This document shows, piece by piece, positions 36,075 through 46,023 of a DNA stretch of 64,000 bases (its first letter is position 1; every line of letters starts with the position of its first letter). This stretch comes from Actinophytocola oryzae (lineage in GTDB: Bacteria; Actinomycetota; Actinomycetes; Mycobacteriales; Pseudonocardiaceae). The position numbers and the translations under genes were made by a program. The stretch spans positions 434,001 to 498,000 of the forward strand of contig NZ_SOCP01000004.1 in assembly GCF_004364325.1 (NCBI RefSeq), in the 5' to 3' direction. Under the pieces are notes generated by a model. The model searched no databases and was not told where the DNA came from. It worked only from the letters and a program-made list of their open reading frames with translations.

Positions 36075-37354
36075 AGGAGGGTCGAAAGCCCGTCCGGGTG
36101 GCCATGCTCGGCCGTGGCACCGTCGGCGCACAGGTGATGCGGCTGCTCGACTCGCAGGCGGACGACCTCGCGGCACGTGTCGGCGCGCCCATCGAGCTGG
36201 CCGGCGTCGCGGTACGCAGGCCCAACCGCCATCCGGACGTGCCGAGCCACCTGCTCACCACCGACGCCGAGGCGCTCGTCCGGTCCGATGTGGACATCGT
36301 GGTCGAGGTCGTCGGCGGTATCGAGCCGGTGCGCGGGCTGCTCGTGACCGCACTGCGCAGCGGGAAGTCGGTCGTCACCGCCAACAAGGCGCTGCTCGCC
36401 GAGCACGCGGCCGACCTGTTCGCCGCGGCCGAGTCCGCCGGTGCGGACCTCTACTTCGAGGCGGCCGTCGCGGGCGCGATCCCTTTGGTGCGACCACTTC
36501 GGGAGTCGCTCGCCGGTGACCGCATCAACCGGGTGATGGGGATCGTCAACGGCACCACCAACTTCATCCTGTCCGCGATGGACGCGACCGGCGCGAGCTA
36601 CGCGGAGACCCTCGACGAGGCGGCCAGGCTCGGCTACGCGGAGGCGGACCCGACGGCCGACGTCGACGGCTATGACGCCGCGTCGAAGGCGGCCATCCTC
36701 GCCTCGATCGCCTTCCACACCAGGGTGACCGCCGCCGACGTGTACCGCGAGGGCATCGCCGCGGTCACCCCTGCCGACATCGCCGCGGCGAAAACCCTTG
36801 GCAGGACCATCAAACTGCTCGCGATCTGCGAGCGCATCCACGACAGCGTCGCGGTGCGCGTGCACCCGGCGATGATCCCGCGCACGCACCCGCTCGCGAG
36901 TGTCGGCGGCGCGTACAACGCGGTCTTCGTCGAGGCCGACGCGGCCGGCTCGCTCATGTTCTACGGCCAGGGCGCCGGTGGCGCGCCGACGGCCAGCGCG
37001 GTGCTCGGCGACCTGGTCGCCGTGGCACGCAACAAGGTCAGCGGCGGCAGGGGCCCGGGGGAGTCGTCCTACGCCGAGCTGTCCGTCCAGCCGATCGCCC
37101 AGGTGAACACCCGCTACCACGTCAGCCTCGACGTGGCCGACCGCGCGGGCGTGCTGTCGTCGGTGGCCTCGGTGTTCGCCGACCACGACGTGAGCATCGC
37201 CGCCGTGAGCCAGCAGGGCCGCGGCACCGACGCGAGTCTCGTGATCGTCACACACTCCGCGCCGGACGAGGCGCTTCGGTCCACAGTGGACAAAGTGGCC
37301 GGCATGCCGTCGGTGCACGAGGTCGCCAGCGTCATGCGCGTCGAAGGAGAATGA
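36071..37354 (+). CDS. hom: Homoserine dehydrogenase with C-terminal ACT domain
   Basis: A 427-residue NAD(P)H-dependent enzyme that reduces aspartate semialdehyde to homoserine. The nucleotide-binding start is [26 protein letters not shown] and [19 protein letters not shown] are the catalytic signatures. The last 80 residues are an ACT domain ([20 protein letters not shown]), the site of threonine feedback control. The GTG at 36071 overlaps the lysA stop. It feeds the next two genes. Confidence 0.96.
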   Translation: MKEGRKPVRVAMLGRGTVGAQVMRLLDSQADDLAARVGAPIELAGVAVRRPNRHPDVPSHLLTTDAEALVRSDVDIVVEVVGGIEPVRGLLVTALRSGKSVVTANKALLAEHAADLFAAAESAGADLYFEAAVAGAIPLVRPLRESLAGDRINRVMGIVNGTTNFILSAMDATGASYAETLDEAARLGYAEADPTADVDGYDAASKAAILASIAFHTRVTAADVYREGIAAVTPADIAAAKTLGRTIKLLAICERIHDSVAVRVHPAMIPRTHPLASVGGAYNAVFVEADAAGSLMFYGQGAGGAPTASAVLGDLVAVARNKVSGGRGPGESSYAELSVQPIAQVNTRYHVSLDVADRAGVLSSVASVFADHDVSIAAVSQQGRGTDASLVIVTHSAPDEALRSTVDKVAGMPSVHEVASVMRVEGE

Positions 37355-37356
37355 TC

Positions 37357-38439
37357 ATGACTGTCGAGGCTTCTCCCGGCGTGCAGCCAGGGTGGCCGGG
37401 TGTCATCGCGGCCTACGCGGGCCGGATCGAGCTGCCCGACGGCGCGGTCCCGGTCACGCTGCACGAGGGCGGCACGCCGCTGGTCGCGGCACCGCACCTG
37501 TCCGAGCTGTCCGGCTGCCGCGTGTACCTCAAGGTCGAGGGCGCCAACCCGACCGGCTCGTTCAAGGACCGCGGCATGACCGTGGCCATGACCTACGCCC
37601 TCGCGTCCGGTGTGGCCGGCGTGATCTGCGCGTCCACCGGCAACACGTCGGCCTCGGCCGCCGCGTACGCCGCGCGTGCCGGCCTGAACTGCGCGGTCCT
37701 CGTGCCGAGCGGCAAGATCGCGAAGGGCAAGCTCGCCCAGGCGGTCGTCTACGGCGCGCGGATCCTGCAGGTCGACGGCAACTTCGACGACTGCCTCGAG
37801 CTGGCCCGCAAGACCTCGACGGAGTACCCGATCGAGCTGGTCAACTCCGTCAACCCGGTGCGGCTGGTCGGCCAGCAGAGCGCCGCGTGGGAGGTCTGCG
37901 ACGTGCTCGGCCGCGCCCCGGACATCCACTGCCTGCCGGTGGGCAACGCGGGCAACATCACCGCCTACTGGAGCGGGTACCGCGCCTACGCCCGCGACGG
38001 CGTGATCGCCGCTCTGCCCAGGATGTTCGGCTTCCAGGCCGCCGGCGCGGCACCGCTCGTGCACGGCTCGCCGGTCAAGAACCCGGACACCATCGCGACC
38101 GCCATCCGCGTTGGCGACCCGGCGTCGTGGACCGGCGCGATCAGCGCCCGCGACGAGTCGAACGGCCTCATCGACGCCGTCACCGACGACCAGATCCTGG
38201 CCGCCTACCACCTGCTCGCCCGCCGCGAGGGTGTCTTCGTCGAGCCCGCGTCGGCCACGAGCATCGCCGGCCTGCTGGTCACGGCCGCCGACGGCCGTAT
38301 CCCGGCGGGCTCGGTCGTGGTGTGCACGGTCACCGGCCACGGCCTCAAGGACCCGGACACCGTGCTGGCGGAGATGCCCGAGGTGGAGGCCATCCCCGTC
38401 GAGCCGCACGCGGTCGCGGCAGCACTCGAACTGGCATGA
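37357..38439 (+). CDS. thrC: Threonine synthase
   Basis: A 360-residue PLP enzyme of the short class that converts O-phosphohomoserine to threonine. The PLP Lys is in [11 protein letters not shown] (about residue 69), [18 protein letters not shown] binds the cofactor, and [12 protein letters not shown] is the phosphate-binding loop. The ATG at 37357 is preferred because GGAG lies 9 nt upstream; an ATG at 37351 overlapping the hom stop is too close to it. Its stop overlaps thrB. Confidence 0.96.
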   Translation: MTVEASPGVQPGWPGVIAAYAGRIELPDGAVPVTLHEGGTPLVAAPHLSELSGCRVYLKVEGANPTGSFKDRGMTVAMTYALASGVAGVICASTGNTSASAAAYAARAGLNCAVLVPSGKIAKGKLAQAVVYGARILQVDGNFDDCLELARKTSTEYPIELVNSVNPVRLVGQQSAAWEVCDVLGRAPDIHCLPVGNAGNITAYWSGYRAYARDGVIAALPRMFGFQAAGAAPLVHGSPVKNPDTIATAIRVGDPASWTGAISARDESNGLIDAVTDDQILAAYHLLARREGVFVEPASATSIAGLLVTAADGRIPAGSVVVCTVTGHGLKDPDTVLAEMPEVEAIPVEPHAVAAALELA

Positions 38440-39326
38440 CCGACTCCGTCCAGGTCCGGGTGCCCGCGTCCACCGCCAACCTGGGCCCCGGCTTCGACGC
38501 GCTCGGCATGGCGCTGGACCTGCACGACACCGTCGAGGTGGCCGTGACCAGCGGTTCTCTCGACGTCGTCGTCACCGGCGAGTGCGCGAGCGAGGTGCCG
38601 ACCGACGAGTCCCACCTGGTCGTGCGCGCGTTGCGGACGGCCCTCGACTTCCTCGGCGTCGAGGTGCCCGGCGTGTCGCTGCGCTGCCACAACGCGATCC
38701 CGCACGCCAGGGGCCTCGGCTCGTCGGCTGCCGCGATCGTCGCGGGGGTCGCCGCCGCGTACGGGCTGGCCGGCAAGCCCCTCGACGAGCACGCGCTGCA
38801 GCTCGCCGCCGAGTTCGAGGGGCACGCCGACAACGCGGCTGCCTCGCTGTACGGCGGGCTGGTGCTGGCCTGGTCGGAAGGGTCGAGGTTCCGCGCGGTG
38901 CGGCTCGAACCGCACCAGGACGTGTCTCCCGTCGTGCTCGTTCCCGACAGCCGGTCCACGACGTCGGTCACACGCGGGTTGCTTCCCGACAACATTCCGC
39001 ACAGGGACGCCGCGTTCGCCGCGGGCCGCTGCGCCCTCACGGTGCACGCGCTGACCACCAGGCCTGACCTGTTGCTGACCGCGACGGAGGACCGGCTCCA
39101 CCAGGAGTATCGCGCGAGTGCCTGGCCCGCCACTATGCGAATGGTGCGTGAACTCCGGGAAAACGGTGTGCCGGCAATGGTTTCCGGCGCCGGTCCGACC
39201 GTGTTCGCCGTGCCGGCAGGCGGTGTCCTGCCCGCCGGGCTCGACACGGCGGGCTTCACCGTGCGGCCACTGGCGATCGCCCGAACGGGCACGACGATCG
39301 AGGCGAACGGAACAAACAGCAGGTAG
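38436..39326 (+). CDS. thrB: Homoserine kinase
   Basis: A 296-residue GHMP kinase that phosphorylates homoserine for threonine synthase. [20 protein letters not shown] is the N-terminal substrate motif, [17 protein letters not shown] the GHMP ATP loop, and [11 protein letters not shown] the C-terminal Gly-rich motif. It starts at the ATG at 38436 inside the thrC stop and closes the threonine genes. Confidence 0.96.
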   Translation: MTDSVQVRVPASTANLGPGFDALGMALDLHDTVEVAVTSGSLDVVVTGECASEVPTDESHLVVRALRTALDFLGVEVPGVSLRCHNAIPHARGLGSSAAAIVAGVAAAYGLAGKPLDEHALQLAAEFEGHADNAAASLYGGLVLAWSEGSRFRAVRLEPHQDVSPVVLVPDSRSTTSVTRGLLPDNIPHRDAAFAAGRCALTVHALTTRPDLLLTATEDRLHQEYRASAWPATMRMVRELRENGVPAMVSGAGPTVFAVPAGGVLPAGLDTAGFTVRPLAIARTGTTIEANGTNSR

Positions 39327-39664
39327 CGAACGTTGTCGAGATTAGCCACGCCGACACCCCGGTTGTTGCACCCGGACAGGTGTGCGTCTACCCTCAGGGG
39401 CGTTCAGTCACCGCGCGTACGGGCGCCCGGTGTCGTTCCCGGGGTTTCTTTCCTCGGGTCGCATCTTCCGTTCAGTCGGCGACTCGGCCTTGTTTTCGGG
39501 GTTGGAGTCGGCGATGACGGATACCGAAAGCCGTCCGAAAGCTGCGGGGAGGAACGCTCCGCGTTGGCGAGGCCGCGGAGCACGCCGTCTCTGTTCAACG
39601 AACGGCGGTCCGCTGGTTCACGGGTCCACCTCAGGAGGCGGGGACCTGGTCAGGAAGGACATGA
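39327..39664 (+). other. rho promoter and long leader
   Basis: A 338-nt gap that probably holds the rho promoter near its left end and a leader of about 260 nt. The leader has GC-rich inverted segments but no single dominant hairpin. It contains a small ORF (39514-39678) with its own ribosome binding site. Long leaders suit the autoregulation known for rho in other bacteria. Confidence 0.55.
39366..39394 (+). promoter_or_regulatory. Candidate rho promoter
   Basis: TTGCAC at 39366-39371 and TACCCT at 39389-39394 are separated by exactly 17 bp, giving a transcript start near 39401. The spacing and both hexamers fit a housekeeping sigma promoter. Confidence 0.6.
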
Positions 39665-39678
39665 GTGAGCAACACTGA
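39514..39678 (+). CDS. Possible leader ORF overlapping the rho start
   Basis: A 54-codon frame starting at ATG 39514 with GGAG 6 nt upstream and ending at 39678, 14 nt inside rho. The product would be very basic (RWRGRGARRL) with no family match that I recognise. Its stop lies just past the rho ribosome binding site, so its translation would affect access to that site. Coding is not proven, and chance ORFs are common at this GC content. Confidence 0.35.
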   Translation: MTDTESRPKAAGRNAPRWRGRGARRLCSTNGGPLVHGSTSGGGDLVRKDMSEQH

Positions 39679-41644
39679 TCTGCTGGGCAGTGACACTGCC
39701 AATGGCACGGTCGCCGACGCCAATGCGGCCGAAAACACAGCGCGCGCGAGCGCGAACGGGGGTACCAAGCGTCGTGCCGGTTTGACCGGCATGGTCCTGG
39801 CGGAGCTGCGGGAGCTCGCCGGCCAGCTCGGCATCACCGGCACTGCCGGGATGCGAAAGGGTGACCTCATCGCCGCCATCAAGGAGCGGCAGTCCGGGAG
39901 TGCGGCCAAGTCGGCCGCGAAGGCGACTTCCGACACGCTTCCTCTCGGCATCGACGACTCACCCAGGAAGGCCAAGGTCGAGGCAGCCGCACCCGTCGCG
40001 GAGCCCAAGGCCGAACAGCCCGTCGAGCAGCTGGACGCCGGTTCTGACGACGGTGGCCGCCGCGACGGCAACCGTCGCCGTCGCAGCGCGAGCCGCTCGG
40101 CAGGCGCGCCGGACCAGGACGCCAAGCAGCAGCGTCCCGAGGAGCGGCCGGCAGCGGCGGACGACAGGCCGCAGGGTGGCGACAAGCGCGAGGACCGGGG
40201 CGGCCGCGACCGTGGCGAGCGCACCGGTGACCGCTCTGGCGAGCGTGGCAACGACCGCAACAGCGACCGGAACAACGATCGCAGGAACGGCCGGAACCAG
40301 GACCGCAACCAGGACCGCAACCAGGAGGGTCGCGGCGACCAGCGCAACAGCAGGCCGGTCAACAACGACGTGGACGATGACGACGACGAGGACGGTGGTC
40401 GCCGTCGCGGTCGCCGGTTCCGCGATCGCCGTCGCCGGGGCAGCAGCAGCGGCACCGGCAGTGGTGGCCGCAGCGACAACCCGGACACCGAGGTGCGCGA
40501 CGACGACGTCCTGCTGCCGGTCGCCGGTGTGCTCGACGTGCTGGAGAACTACGCGTTCGTGCGTACCTCCGGCTACCTCGCGGGCCCGAACGACGTCTAC
40601 GTGTCGCTGTCGCTGGTCCGCAAGTACGGCCTGCGTCGTGGTGACGCGATCACCGGCATGGTGCGCCAGCCGCGTGAGGGCGAGCAGCAGCGGCAGAAGT
40701 TCAACCCGCTGGTGCGTGTGGAGACGATCAACGGACTGGACCCGGACCAGGCGCGCAACCGCCCCGAGTTCACGAAGCTGACGCCGCTGTACCCGAACGA
40801 GCGTCTGCGCCTCGAGTCCGAGTCGCACATCCTCACGACCCGTGTCATCGACCTGGTGATGCCGGTCGGCAAGGGACAGCGCGCACTGATCGTCTCGCCG
40901 CCGAAGGCCGGTAAGACGTCGGTCCTGCAGGCCATCGCGAACGCGATCACGACGAACAACCCCGAGTGCTACCTGATGGTCGTGCTCGTGGACGAGCGTC
41001 CTGAAGAGGTCACCGACATGCAGCGGTCGGTGAAGGGTGAGGTCATCGCCTCGACCTTCGACCGTCCGCCCGGCGACCACACCACGGTGGCCGAGCTGTC
41101 GATCGAGCGGGCCAAGCGCCTGGTCGAGATGGGCCACGACGTCGTCGTGCTGCTCGACTCGATCACCCGCCTGGGCCGTGCGTACAACCTGGCGGCACCG
41201 GCGTCCGGCCGGATCCTGTCCGGTGGCGTCGACTCGACGGCGCTGTACCCGCCGAAGCGGTTCCTCGGCGCCGCGCGCAACATCGAAGACGGTGGCTCGC
41301 TGACCATCTTCGCCACCGCGCTGGTCGAGACCGGCTCTGCCGGTGACACGGTGATCTTCGAGGAGTTCAAGGGCACGGGTAACGCCGAGCTCGTCCTCGA
41401 CCGCAAGATCGCCGACAAGCGCACGTTCCCGGCCGTCAACGTGGACGCCTCCAGCACCCGCAAGGAAGAGCTGCTGCTCTCGCCGGACGAGCTGGCGGTC
41501 ACGGTCAAGCTGCGCCGTGTGCTGCACGCACTGGACAACCAGCAGGCCATCGACCTGCTGCTGACCCAGCTGCGCAAGACCCGCACCAACATCGAGTTCC
41601 TGATGCAGGTGGCGAAGAACACACCCTCGGTCAACGACGACTGA
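39665..41644 (+). CDS. rho: Transcription termination factor Rho, actinobacterial long form
   Basis: A 659-residue hexameric RNA helicase. The start carries a SAP-like Rho N-terminal domain (GMVLAELRELAGQLGITG, then MRKGDLIAAI). Residues about 100-275 are a disordered insertion rich in Arg, Asn, Asp and Gly, typical of high-GC actinobacteria. The cold-shock-like RNA-binding domain follows (VLDVLENYAFVRTSGYL), then the P-loop VSPPKAGKTSVLQAIA and RPEEVTDMQRSV and the Q/R-loop region. AGGAAGGA precedes the GTG at 39665. The 3' end overlaps a convergent small gene by 14 nt. Confidence 0.97.
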   Translation: MSNTDLLGSDTANGTVADANAAENTARASANGGTKRRAGLTGMVLAELRELAGQLGITGTAGMRKGDLIAAIKERQSGSAAKSAAKATSDTLPLGIDDSPRKAKVEAAAPVAEPKAEQPVEQLDAGSDDGGRRDGNRRRRSASRSAGAPDQDAKQQRPEERPAAADDRPQGGDKREDRGGRDRGERTGDRSGERGNDRNSDRNNDRRNGRNQDRNQDRNQEGRGDQRNSRPVNNDVDDDDDEDGGRRRGRRFRDRRRRGSSSGTGSGGRSDNPDTEVRDDDVLLPVAGVLDVLENYAFVRTSGYLAGPNDVYVSLSLVRKYGLRRGDAITGMVRQPREGEQQRQKFNPLVRVETINGLDPDQARNRPEFTKLTPLYPNERLRLESESHILTTRVIDLVMPVGKGQRALIVSPPKAGKTSVLQAIANAITTNNPECYLMVVLVDERPEEVTDMQRSVKGEVIASTFDRPPGDHTTVAELSIERAKRLVEMGHDVVVLLDSITRLGRAYNLAAPASGRILSGGVDSTALYPPKRFLGAARNIEDGGSLTIFATALVETGSAGDTVIFEEFKGTGNAELVLDRKIADKRTFPAVNVDASSTRKEELLLSPDELAVTVKLRRVLHALDNQQAIDLLLTQLRKTRTNIEFLMQVAKNTPSVNDD

Positions 41645-42005
41645 GCGCGCTCGGTCGCTCCTGCCGGCACAGGCACCCGATGGTGACCAGTGCCGGCAGG
41701 CTGACCGGGATCGCCACCAGGGTGGGCACGGTGACGCCGCCGACCAGCAGCCCGGTCACGAACAACGCGGCCGCGTAGCCGAGGCGCACGCACACCTGGC
41801 GAGACCTGGGCCACTCGGCGCCGACCCCGATGAGGGCGGTGACCGCCGCCGCGGAGCCGAACAGCGCGGGGGACAGGGTCACCTGCCACTCCGCGCCGAG
41901 CAGGATGCCGAGGAACGCGGTGACCCCGATCACCGCGTCCGCGAAGAGGATGGGCACGGCCAGCCACATGTGGAGTGGCAGCGGTCGGCCGGCGAGTTTG
42001 AGCAC
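41631..42005 (-). CDS. Small four-helix membrane protein
   Basis: A 124-residue protein with about four membrane helices (WLAVPILFADAVIGVTAFLG, LFGSAAAVTALIGVG, YAAALFVTGLLVGG, PTLVAIPVSLPALVTIG). No family is recognised. It converges on rho, and the two coding ends overlap by 14 nt. Confidence 0.6.
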   Translation of the reverse strand: MLKLAGRPLPLHMWLAVPILFADAVIGVTAFLGILLGAEWQVTLSPALFGSAAAVTALIGVGAEWPRSRQVCVRLGYAAALFVTGLLVGGVTVPTLVAIPVSLPALVTIGCLCRQERPSALSRR

Positions 42006-42248
42006 GTCAAGGAGTGTGCGACGACCTCGCCCGCCTTCGCGTCACCCAATCGGATTGGCTGGGGCCGGAGGACGCCGCCTCGCGTTGAGCGGTCGAAGCC
42101 GAAAGTCCCGGACGAAGGTCCCGGAATACCACGTTCCCGGGGCATGTTGGAACCACTGTCAGCCAGTCTGGCAGACTGTTAGGTCGAGTCCGGCTCCGGT
42201 TCACCCCAGGTACGGGGACCCGGCGGCCACCGAGAAAGGGCAAGATCT

Positions 42249-42470
42249 GTGAAGACCGGAATTCACCCCGAGTACGTCGTGACCGAGGTCAGCTGCGGGT
42301 GTGGGAACACGTTCACCACGCACAGCACCAAGAAGTCGGGCAGCATCCACGTCGAGGTCTGCTCGAACTGCCACCCGTTCTACACGGGCAAGCAGAAGAT
42401 CCTGGACACCGGCGGCCGGGTCGCGCGCTTCGAGGCCCGCTACGGCAAGCGGGAGAAGAAGACCAAGTAG
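42249..42470 (+). CDS. rpmE: 50S ribosomal protein L31, zinc-binding form
   Basis: A 73-residue L31. The start [20 protein letters not shown] and the [13 protein letters not shown] segment supply four Cys, so this is the C+ (zinc) type rather than the zinc-free paralogue made under zinc limitation. The GTG start at 42249 has GAAAGGG upstream. The gene is followed at once by an intrinsic terminator and prfA. Confidence 0.97.
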   Translation: MKTGIHPEYVVTEVSCGCGNTFTTHSTKKSGSIHVEVCSNCHPFYTGKQKILDTGGRVARFEARYGKREKKTK

Positions 42471-42479
42471 CTTCGTTCA

Positions 42480-42515
42480 CGGCGTCCACCCCGAACCCGG
42501 GGTGGGCGCCGTTTT
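42480..42515 (+). terminator. Intrinsic terminator after rpmE
   Basis: A 14-bp stem (CGGCGTCCACCCCG at 42480-42493 with CGGGGTGGGCGCCG at 42498-42511, one G-T pair) closes a 4-nt loop and is followed by TTTT. It is the only hairpin I found in this window with a T tract. Confidence 0.9.
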
Positions 42516-42548
42516 CATGTTTGCGGAAGTGCTCTGGAAGGACCCCTC

Positions 42549-43628
42549 GTGGACGCGTCATCACTCGGTGAGCTGCTCGGCGAGTACGACGAGCTGGAGA
42601 AGTCGCTCGCCGACCCCGCCGTGCACGGCGACCAGGCCCGTGCCCGCAAGCTGGGCAAACGCTACGCGGAGCTGACCCCGATCGTCCGCGCGTTCCGCGA
42701 GCTGGAGCGTGCCCAGGACGACCTGGCGACCGCGCGTGAGCTGGGCGCCGAGGACGAGGCGTTCGCCGAGGAGGCCGCCTCCCTGGAGGCCCGCGTGCCC
42801 GCGCTGGAGACCAAGCTCACCGAGCTGCTCCTGCCCCGCGACCCCCACGACGGCGACGACCTCATCATGGAGATCAAGTCCGGTGAGGGCGGCGACGAGT
42901 CGGCCCTGTTCGCCGGTGACCTCCTGCGCATGTACCTGCGTTACGCCGAGAAGCACGGCTGGCAGTCCGAGGTCCTCGACGGCACGGAGACCGAGCTCGG
43001 CGGCTACAAGGACGCGACGGTCACGATCCGCTCGAAGACCCCCGTCGCGGACGGCGTGTGGTCCCGCCTGAAGTTCGAGGGCGGCGTGCACCGGGTCCAG
43101 CGTGTGCCCGCGACGGAGTCGCAGGGCCGCATCCACACGTCGGCCGCGGGCGTGCTGGTGTACCCGGACATGCAGGACGCGGTCGAGGACGTGGAGATCC
43201 CGGAGAAGGACCTGCGCATCGACGTGTTCCGCTCGTCGGGCAAGGGTGGTCAGAGCGTCAACACCACCGACTCGGCCGTGCGGATCACCCACCTGCCCAC
43301 GGGCATCGTGGTGTCCTGCCAGAACGAGCGCAGTCAGTTGCAGAACAAGACCCGCGCGATGCAGGTGCTCAGGGCCCGGATGGCCGCGCTCGCCGAGGAG
43401 GAGGCCGCGAAGCAGGCCGCCGACGCCCGCCGCAGCCAGGTCCGCACGGTGGACCGTTCCGAGCGCATCCGCACGTACAACTTCCCCGAGAACCGCATCT
43501 CCGACCACCGGGTGAACTACAAGTCGTACAACCTGGACCAGGTGCTCAACGGCGACCTGGACGGCGTGCTGGACGCACTGGCCACCGCGGACCGCGACGA
43601 GCGCCTCGCCGCGCACCAGAGCGCCTGA
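42549..43628 (+). CDS. prfA: Peptide chain release factor 1
   Basis: A 359-residue class I release factor for UAA and UAG. The stop-codon-reading PxT motif is in [19 protein letters not shown], and the GGQ peptidyl-hydrolysis motif is in [17 protein letters not shown] (about residues 232-234), followed by [17 protein letters not shown]. The GTG at 42549 is the start. Its Gln of GGQ is methylated by PrmC, encoded 5 nt downstream. Confidence 0.97.
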   Translation: MDASSLGELLGEYDELEKSLADPAVHGDQARARKLGKRYAELTPIVRAFRELERAQDDLATARELGAEDEAFAEEAASLEARVPALETKLTELLLPRDPHDGDDLIMEIKSGEGGDESALFAGDLLRMYLRYAEKHGWQSEVLDGTETELGGYKDATVTIRSKTPVADGVWSRLKFEGGVHRVQRVPATESQGRIHTSAAGVLVYPDMQDAVEDVEIPEKDLRIDVFRSSGKGGQSVNTTDSAVRITHLPTGIVVSCQNERSQLQNKTRAMQVLRARMAALAEEEAAKQAADARRSQVRTVDRSERIRTYNFPENRISDHRVNYKSYNLDQVLNGDLDGVLDALATADRDERLAAHQSA

Positions 43629-43633
43629 CCTCC

Positions 43634-44479
43634 GTGAGCCGACAGCTCCTGCGCCTGGCCATCATGGAGGCGCAACGCGTCCTCGCCGAGGCGGGCGTCC
43701 CGTCCCCCCGGGCCGACGCCGAGCTGATCGCGGCCCACGTGCTCGACGTGCCCCGCGGCAAGCTCCTGCTGACGCCCATGGTGGACCGCGAGGTGGTGGA
43801 CGCGATCGCGGGCCTCGTCCGGGAGCGCGCCAAGCGGGTCCCGCTGCAGCACCTGGTCGGCTGGGCGCCGTTCGGCCCGGTGACCGTCGATGTCGGACCC
43901 GGCGTGTTCGTGCCGCGCCCGGAGACCGAACAGCTGCTCACCTGGGGCCTGGAGTTCCTCGTGGACAGACCCGGCCCCGTCGTCGTGGACCTGTGCACTG
44001 GTTCGGGTGCGCTGGCGCTGGCGGTGGCGACGTCCCGTCCTGACGCGACCGTCCACGCCGTGGAGATCGACCCGACGGCGTTGGCGTGGGCACGCAGAAA
44101 CCTCGGCGACACCACGGTCCGCCTGCACGCGGGTGACGTGACGGACCCGTCGCTGTTCGCCGAGCTGGACGGTTCCGTCGACCTCGTGCTGTGCAACCCG
44201 CCCTACGTGCCAGTCGACACGCCGGTGCCGCCGGAGGTGAGCGAGCACGACCCGTTCGGGGCGGTCTTCGCTGGTGCCGACGGCCTGTCGGTGATCAGGC
44301 CGGTGGTGACCCTCGCGGCCCGTCTGCTCCGCGTCGGCGGCGCGGTGGGCATGGAACACGACGACACCCACGCCGAGTCCGTCCCGGCCCTGCTGTCGGC
44401 CAGGAAGGTCCTCACCGGAGTCGAGGACCACGCCGACCTGGCCGGCCGCCCCCGGTTCGTGACCGCCCACCGCGCCTGA
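43634..44479 (+). CDS. prmC: Release factor glutamine methyltransferase
   Basis: A 281-residue SAM-dependent enzyme that methylates the GGQ glutamine of release factors. The N-terminal helical domain includes PRADAELIAAHVLDVPRGKL, the SAM motif is VVDLCTGSGALALAVA, and the substrate motif is LCNPPYVPV. It directly follows prfA in the usual order. The GTG at 43634 is chosen; an ATG at 43664 is the alternative. Confidence 0.96.
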   Translation: MSRQLLRLAIMEAQRVLAEAGVPSPRADAELIAAHVLDVPRGKLLLTPMVDREVVDAIAGLVRERAKRVPLQHLVGWAPFGPVTVDVGPGVFVPRPETEQLLTWGLEFLVDRPGPVVVDLCTGSGALALAVATSRPDATVHAVEIDPTALAWARRNLGDTTVRLHAGDVTDPSLFAELDGSVDLVLCNPPYVPVDTPVPPEVSEHDPFGAVFAGADGLSVIRPVVTLAARLLRVGGAVGMEHDDTHAESVPALLSARKVLTGVEDHADLAGRPRFVTAHRA

Positions 44480-44482
44480 GGC

Positions 44483-45130
44483 TCAGCGGGTGCGGACCTC
44501 TTCGCCGAGGGCCTCGGCGATCGCGGCCGTCGAGACCGCGCCCTCACGCAGGATCACGGGCTCGTCGCCGGAGAGGTCGACGATCGTGGAGGGGACCGGG
44601 TCGCCGGACGGACCGCCGTCCAGGTAGACCGAGACCGACTCGCCGAGCTGTTCCCGCGCGTCCTGTGCGGTCGACGCGGGCGGCCTGCCGGACACGTTGG
44701 CCGACGACACCGCCATCGGGCCGACCTCGCGGAGCAGCTCGATCGCCACCGGGTGCAGTGGCATGCGCAGCATGACCGTGCCGTCGGTGTGGCCGAGGTC
44801 CCACGACAGCGACGGGGCGTGGGGGAGCACGATCGACACGTCACCCGGCCAGAACGCCTCGACGAGCAGGCGGGCCGGGCGGGGGACCGACAGCACCAGG
44901 CCGTCGATCGTCTGCCACGAGCCGACCAGCACGCCGACCGGCATGTCGGGGCCGCGGTTCTTCGCCGCCAGCAGCGCACGCACGGCAGAGGCCGAGAAGG
45001 CGTCCGCGCCGATGCCGTAGACCGTGTCGGTCGGGATGACCACGAGGCGGCCGGCGCGGACCGCGCTCGCCGCGGCGGCGAGGCCGTCCTCACGATCGGG
45101 CGACTGCGCGCAGTCGTACACCACACTCAC
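44483..45130 (-). CDS. sua5: Threonylcarbamoyl-AMP synthase (Sua5/YrdC family)
   Basis: A 215-residue YrdC-domain protein that makes threonylcarbamoyl-AMP for the t6A modification of ANN-decoding tRNAs. VVIPTDTVYGIGADAFSASA and the KNRGPDMPVGVLV loop are the core signature, with AVSSANVSGRPPASTA near the end. It is at the short end of the Sua5 range. In many actinomycetes it follows prmC on the same strand; here it is inverted and converges on prmC with 3 nt between stops. A TAGAGT -10 element makes it probably leaderless. Confidence 0.94.
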   Translation of the reverse strand: MSVVYDCAQSPDREDGLAAAASAVRAGRLVVIPTDTVYGIGADAFSASAVRALLAAKNRGPDMPVGVLVGSWQTIDGLVLSVPRPARLLVEAFWPGDVSIVLPHAPSLSWDLGHTDGTVMLRMPLHPVAIELLREVGPMAVSSANVSGRPPASTAQDAREQLGESVSVYLDGGPSGDPVPSTIVDLSGDEPVILREGAVSTAAIAEALGEEVRTR

Positions 45131-45137
45131 GGCGGTG

Positions 45138-45143
45138 ACTCTA
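45138..45143 (-). promoter_or_regulatory. -10 element for leaderless sua5
   Basis: TAGAGT on the minus strand (45143-45138) is 7 nt ahead of the GTG at 45130, and no ribosome binding site separates them. The element lies almost in the stop of the upstream TPR gene. Confidence 0.5.
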
Positions 45144-45144
45144 G

Positions 45145-45966
45145 CTAGACACCACGCCTGACGATGTCCGGGGCCAGCTCGGCCGCTCTCCTGCGCCACG
45201 TCTGCCTGCGGAAGCGGGACACGATCGCGTACAGCAGGACCGCCCCGGCGAGCACACCGACGAGCACCACCAGCACGTTGCTCAGCAAACCGCCCGCGAC
45301 CACGGTGATCATGCCGAGTGCCACCGTCAGCACGGCGAGGCTCACCGCGATGCCCTCCGGCGACCACGTCCACCGCCTGCCCGCCGCGACCTCGGCGAGC
45401 AGCCGCTCCGCGCCTTTTCTGAGTTCCTCGTCACCCGGCTCCAGCGCCAGGATGCGTCTGCCCGCGTCCTCGCACACCCGCAGCTGGGTCTCGCTGGTGA
45501 TGACCAGGGTGTCGTCGGCCGTGCGGGCGCGGCACTGCTCGGCCGCCGAGAACCAGGCGCTCGCCAGGTAGTACCGCAGCGTCGGGTCGTCGGGCCGGTC
45601 CGCGACGAGCAGCTCGAGGTCGGCGACCGCGCCTGCCGCGTTGCCCCGGCCCGTCTGCACGAGAGCGAGGCCGATCTGCGCCATCAGCGCGCCGACGCCA
45701 CCCGCGTTCAGGGCCGCCCGGTAGTTCTCCTCGGCCAGTCCCCAGGCACCTCTGGCGAGAAACACGTCACCGACACCCACCCGATCGAGTGGATCGGGGC
45801 GTAGGCTCGCCGCGGCCTCGAACTCGGCGAGCGCCTCGTCGAGTCGTCCGCCGACCAGGGCTGACCGGCCACGATGCGAGTGCTGATCAGCATCCCGCAG
45901 GTCGGCGGGGTGGTCGTCCGGCAGGAGTCGCCATTTGACGACCACGTCCTGCCACGCTCGAAGCAT
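45145..45966 (-). CDS. TPR-containing membrane protein
   Basis: A 273-residue protein. Residues about 30-175 form tetratricopeptide-like helices (LVGGRLDEALAEFEAAASLR, GAWGLAEENYRAALNAGG, DLELLVADRPDDPTLRYYLA). Two C-terminal membrane helices follow (IAVSLAVLTVALGMITVVAG and VLVVLVGVLAGAVLLYAIV). It may scaffold membrane partners, but none is identified. It is divergent from an exported-domain gene with a 57-nt gap. Confidence 0.8.
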   Translation of the reverse strand: MLRAWQDVVVKWRLLPDDHPADLRDADQHSHRGRSALVGGRLDEALAEFEAAASLRPDPLDRVGVGDVFLARGAWGLAEENYRAALNAGGVGALMAQIGLALVQTGRGNAAGAVADLELLVADRPDDPTLRYYLASAWFSAAEQCRARTADDTLVITSETQLRVCEDAGRRILALEPGDEELRKGAERLLAEVAAGRRWTWSPEGIAVSLAVLTVALGMITVVAGGLLSNVLVVLVGVLAGAVLLYAIVSRFRRQTWRRRAAELAPDIVRRGV

Positions 45967-46023
45967 TGGATCACCTCGGCGGGCAGGTTACTCTCAGTAG
46001 GCCCGTGTCGGGGGGTTGTCGAG

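Noticed and set aside
39382..39513. Longer version of the rho leader ORF from a GTG at 39382
   Set aside because: That GTG lies between the -35 and -10 elements of the probable promoter, so it would not be in the mRNA.
39959..41527. 522-codon minus-strand frame opposite rho
   Set aside because: Antisense shadow of a highly biased, Arg/Asp-rich rho sequence; no family motif.
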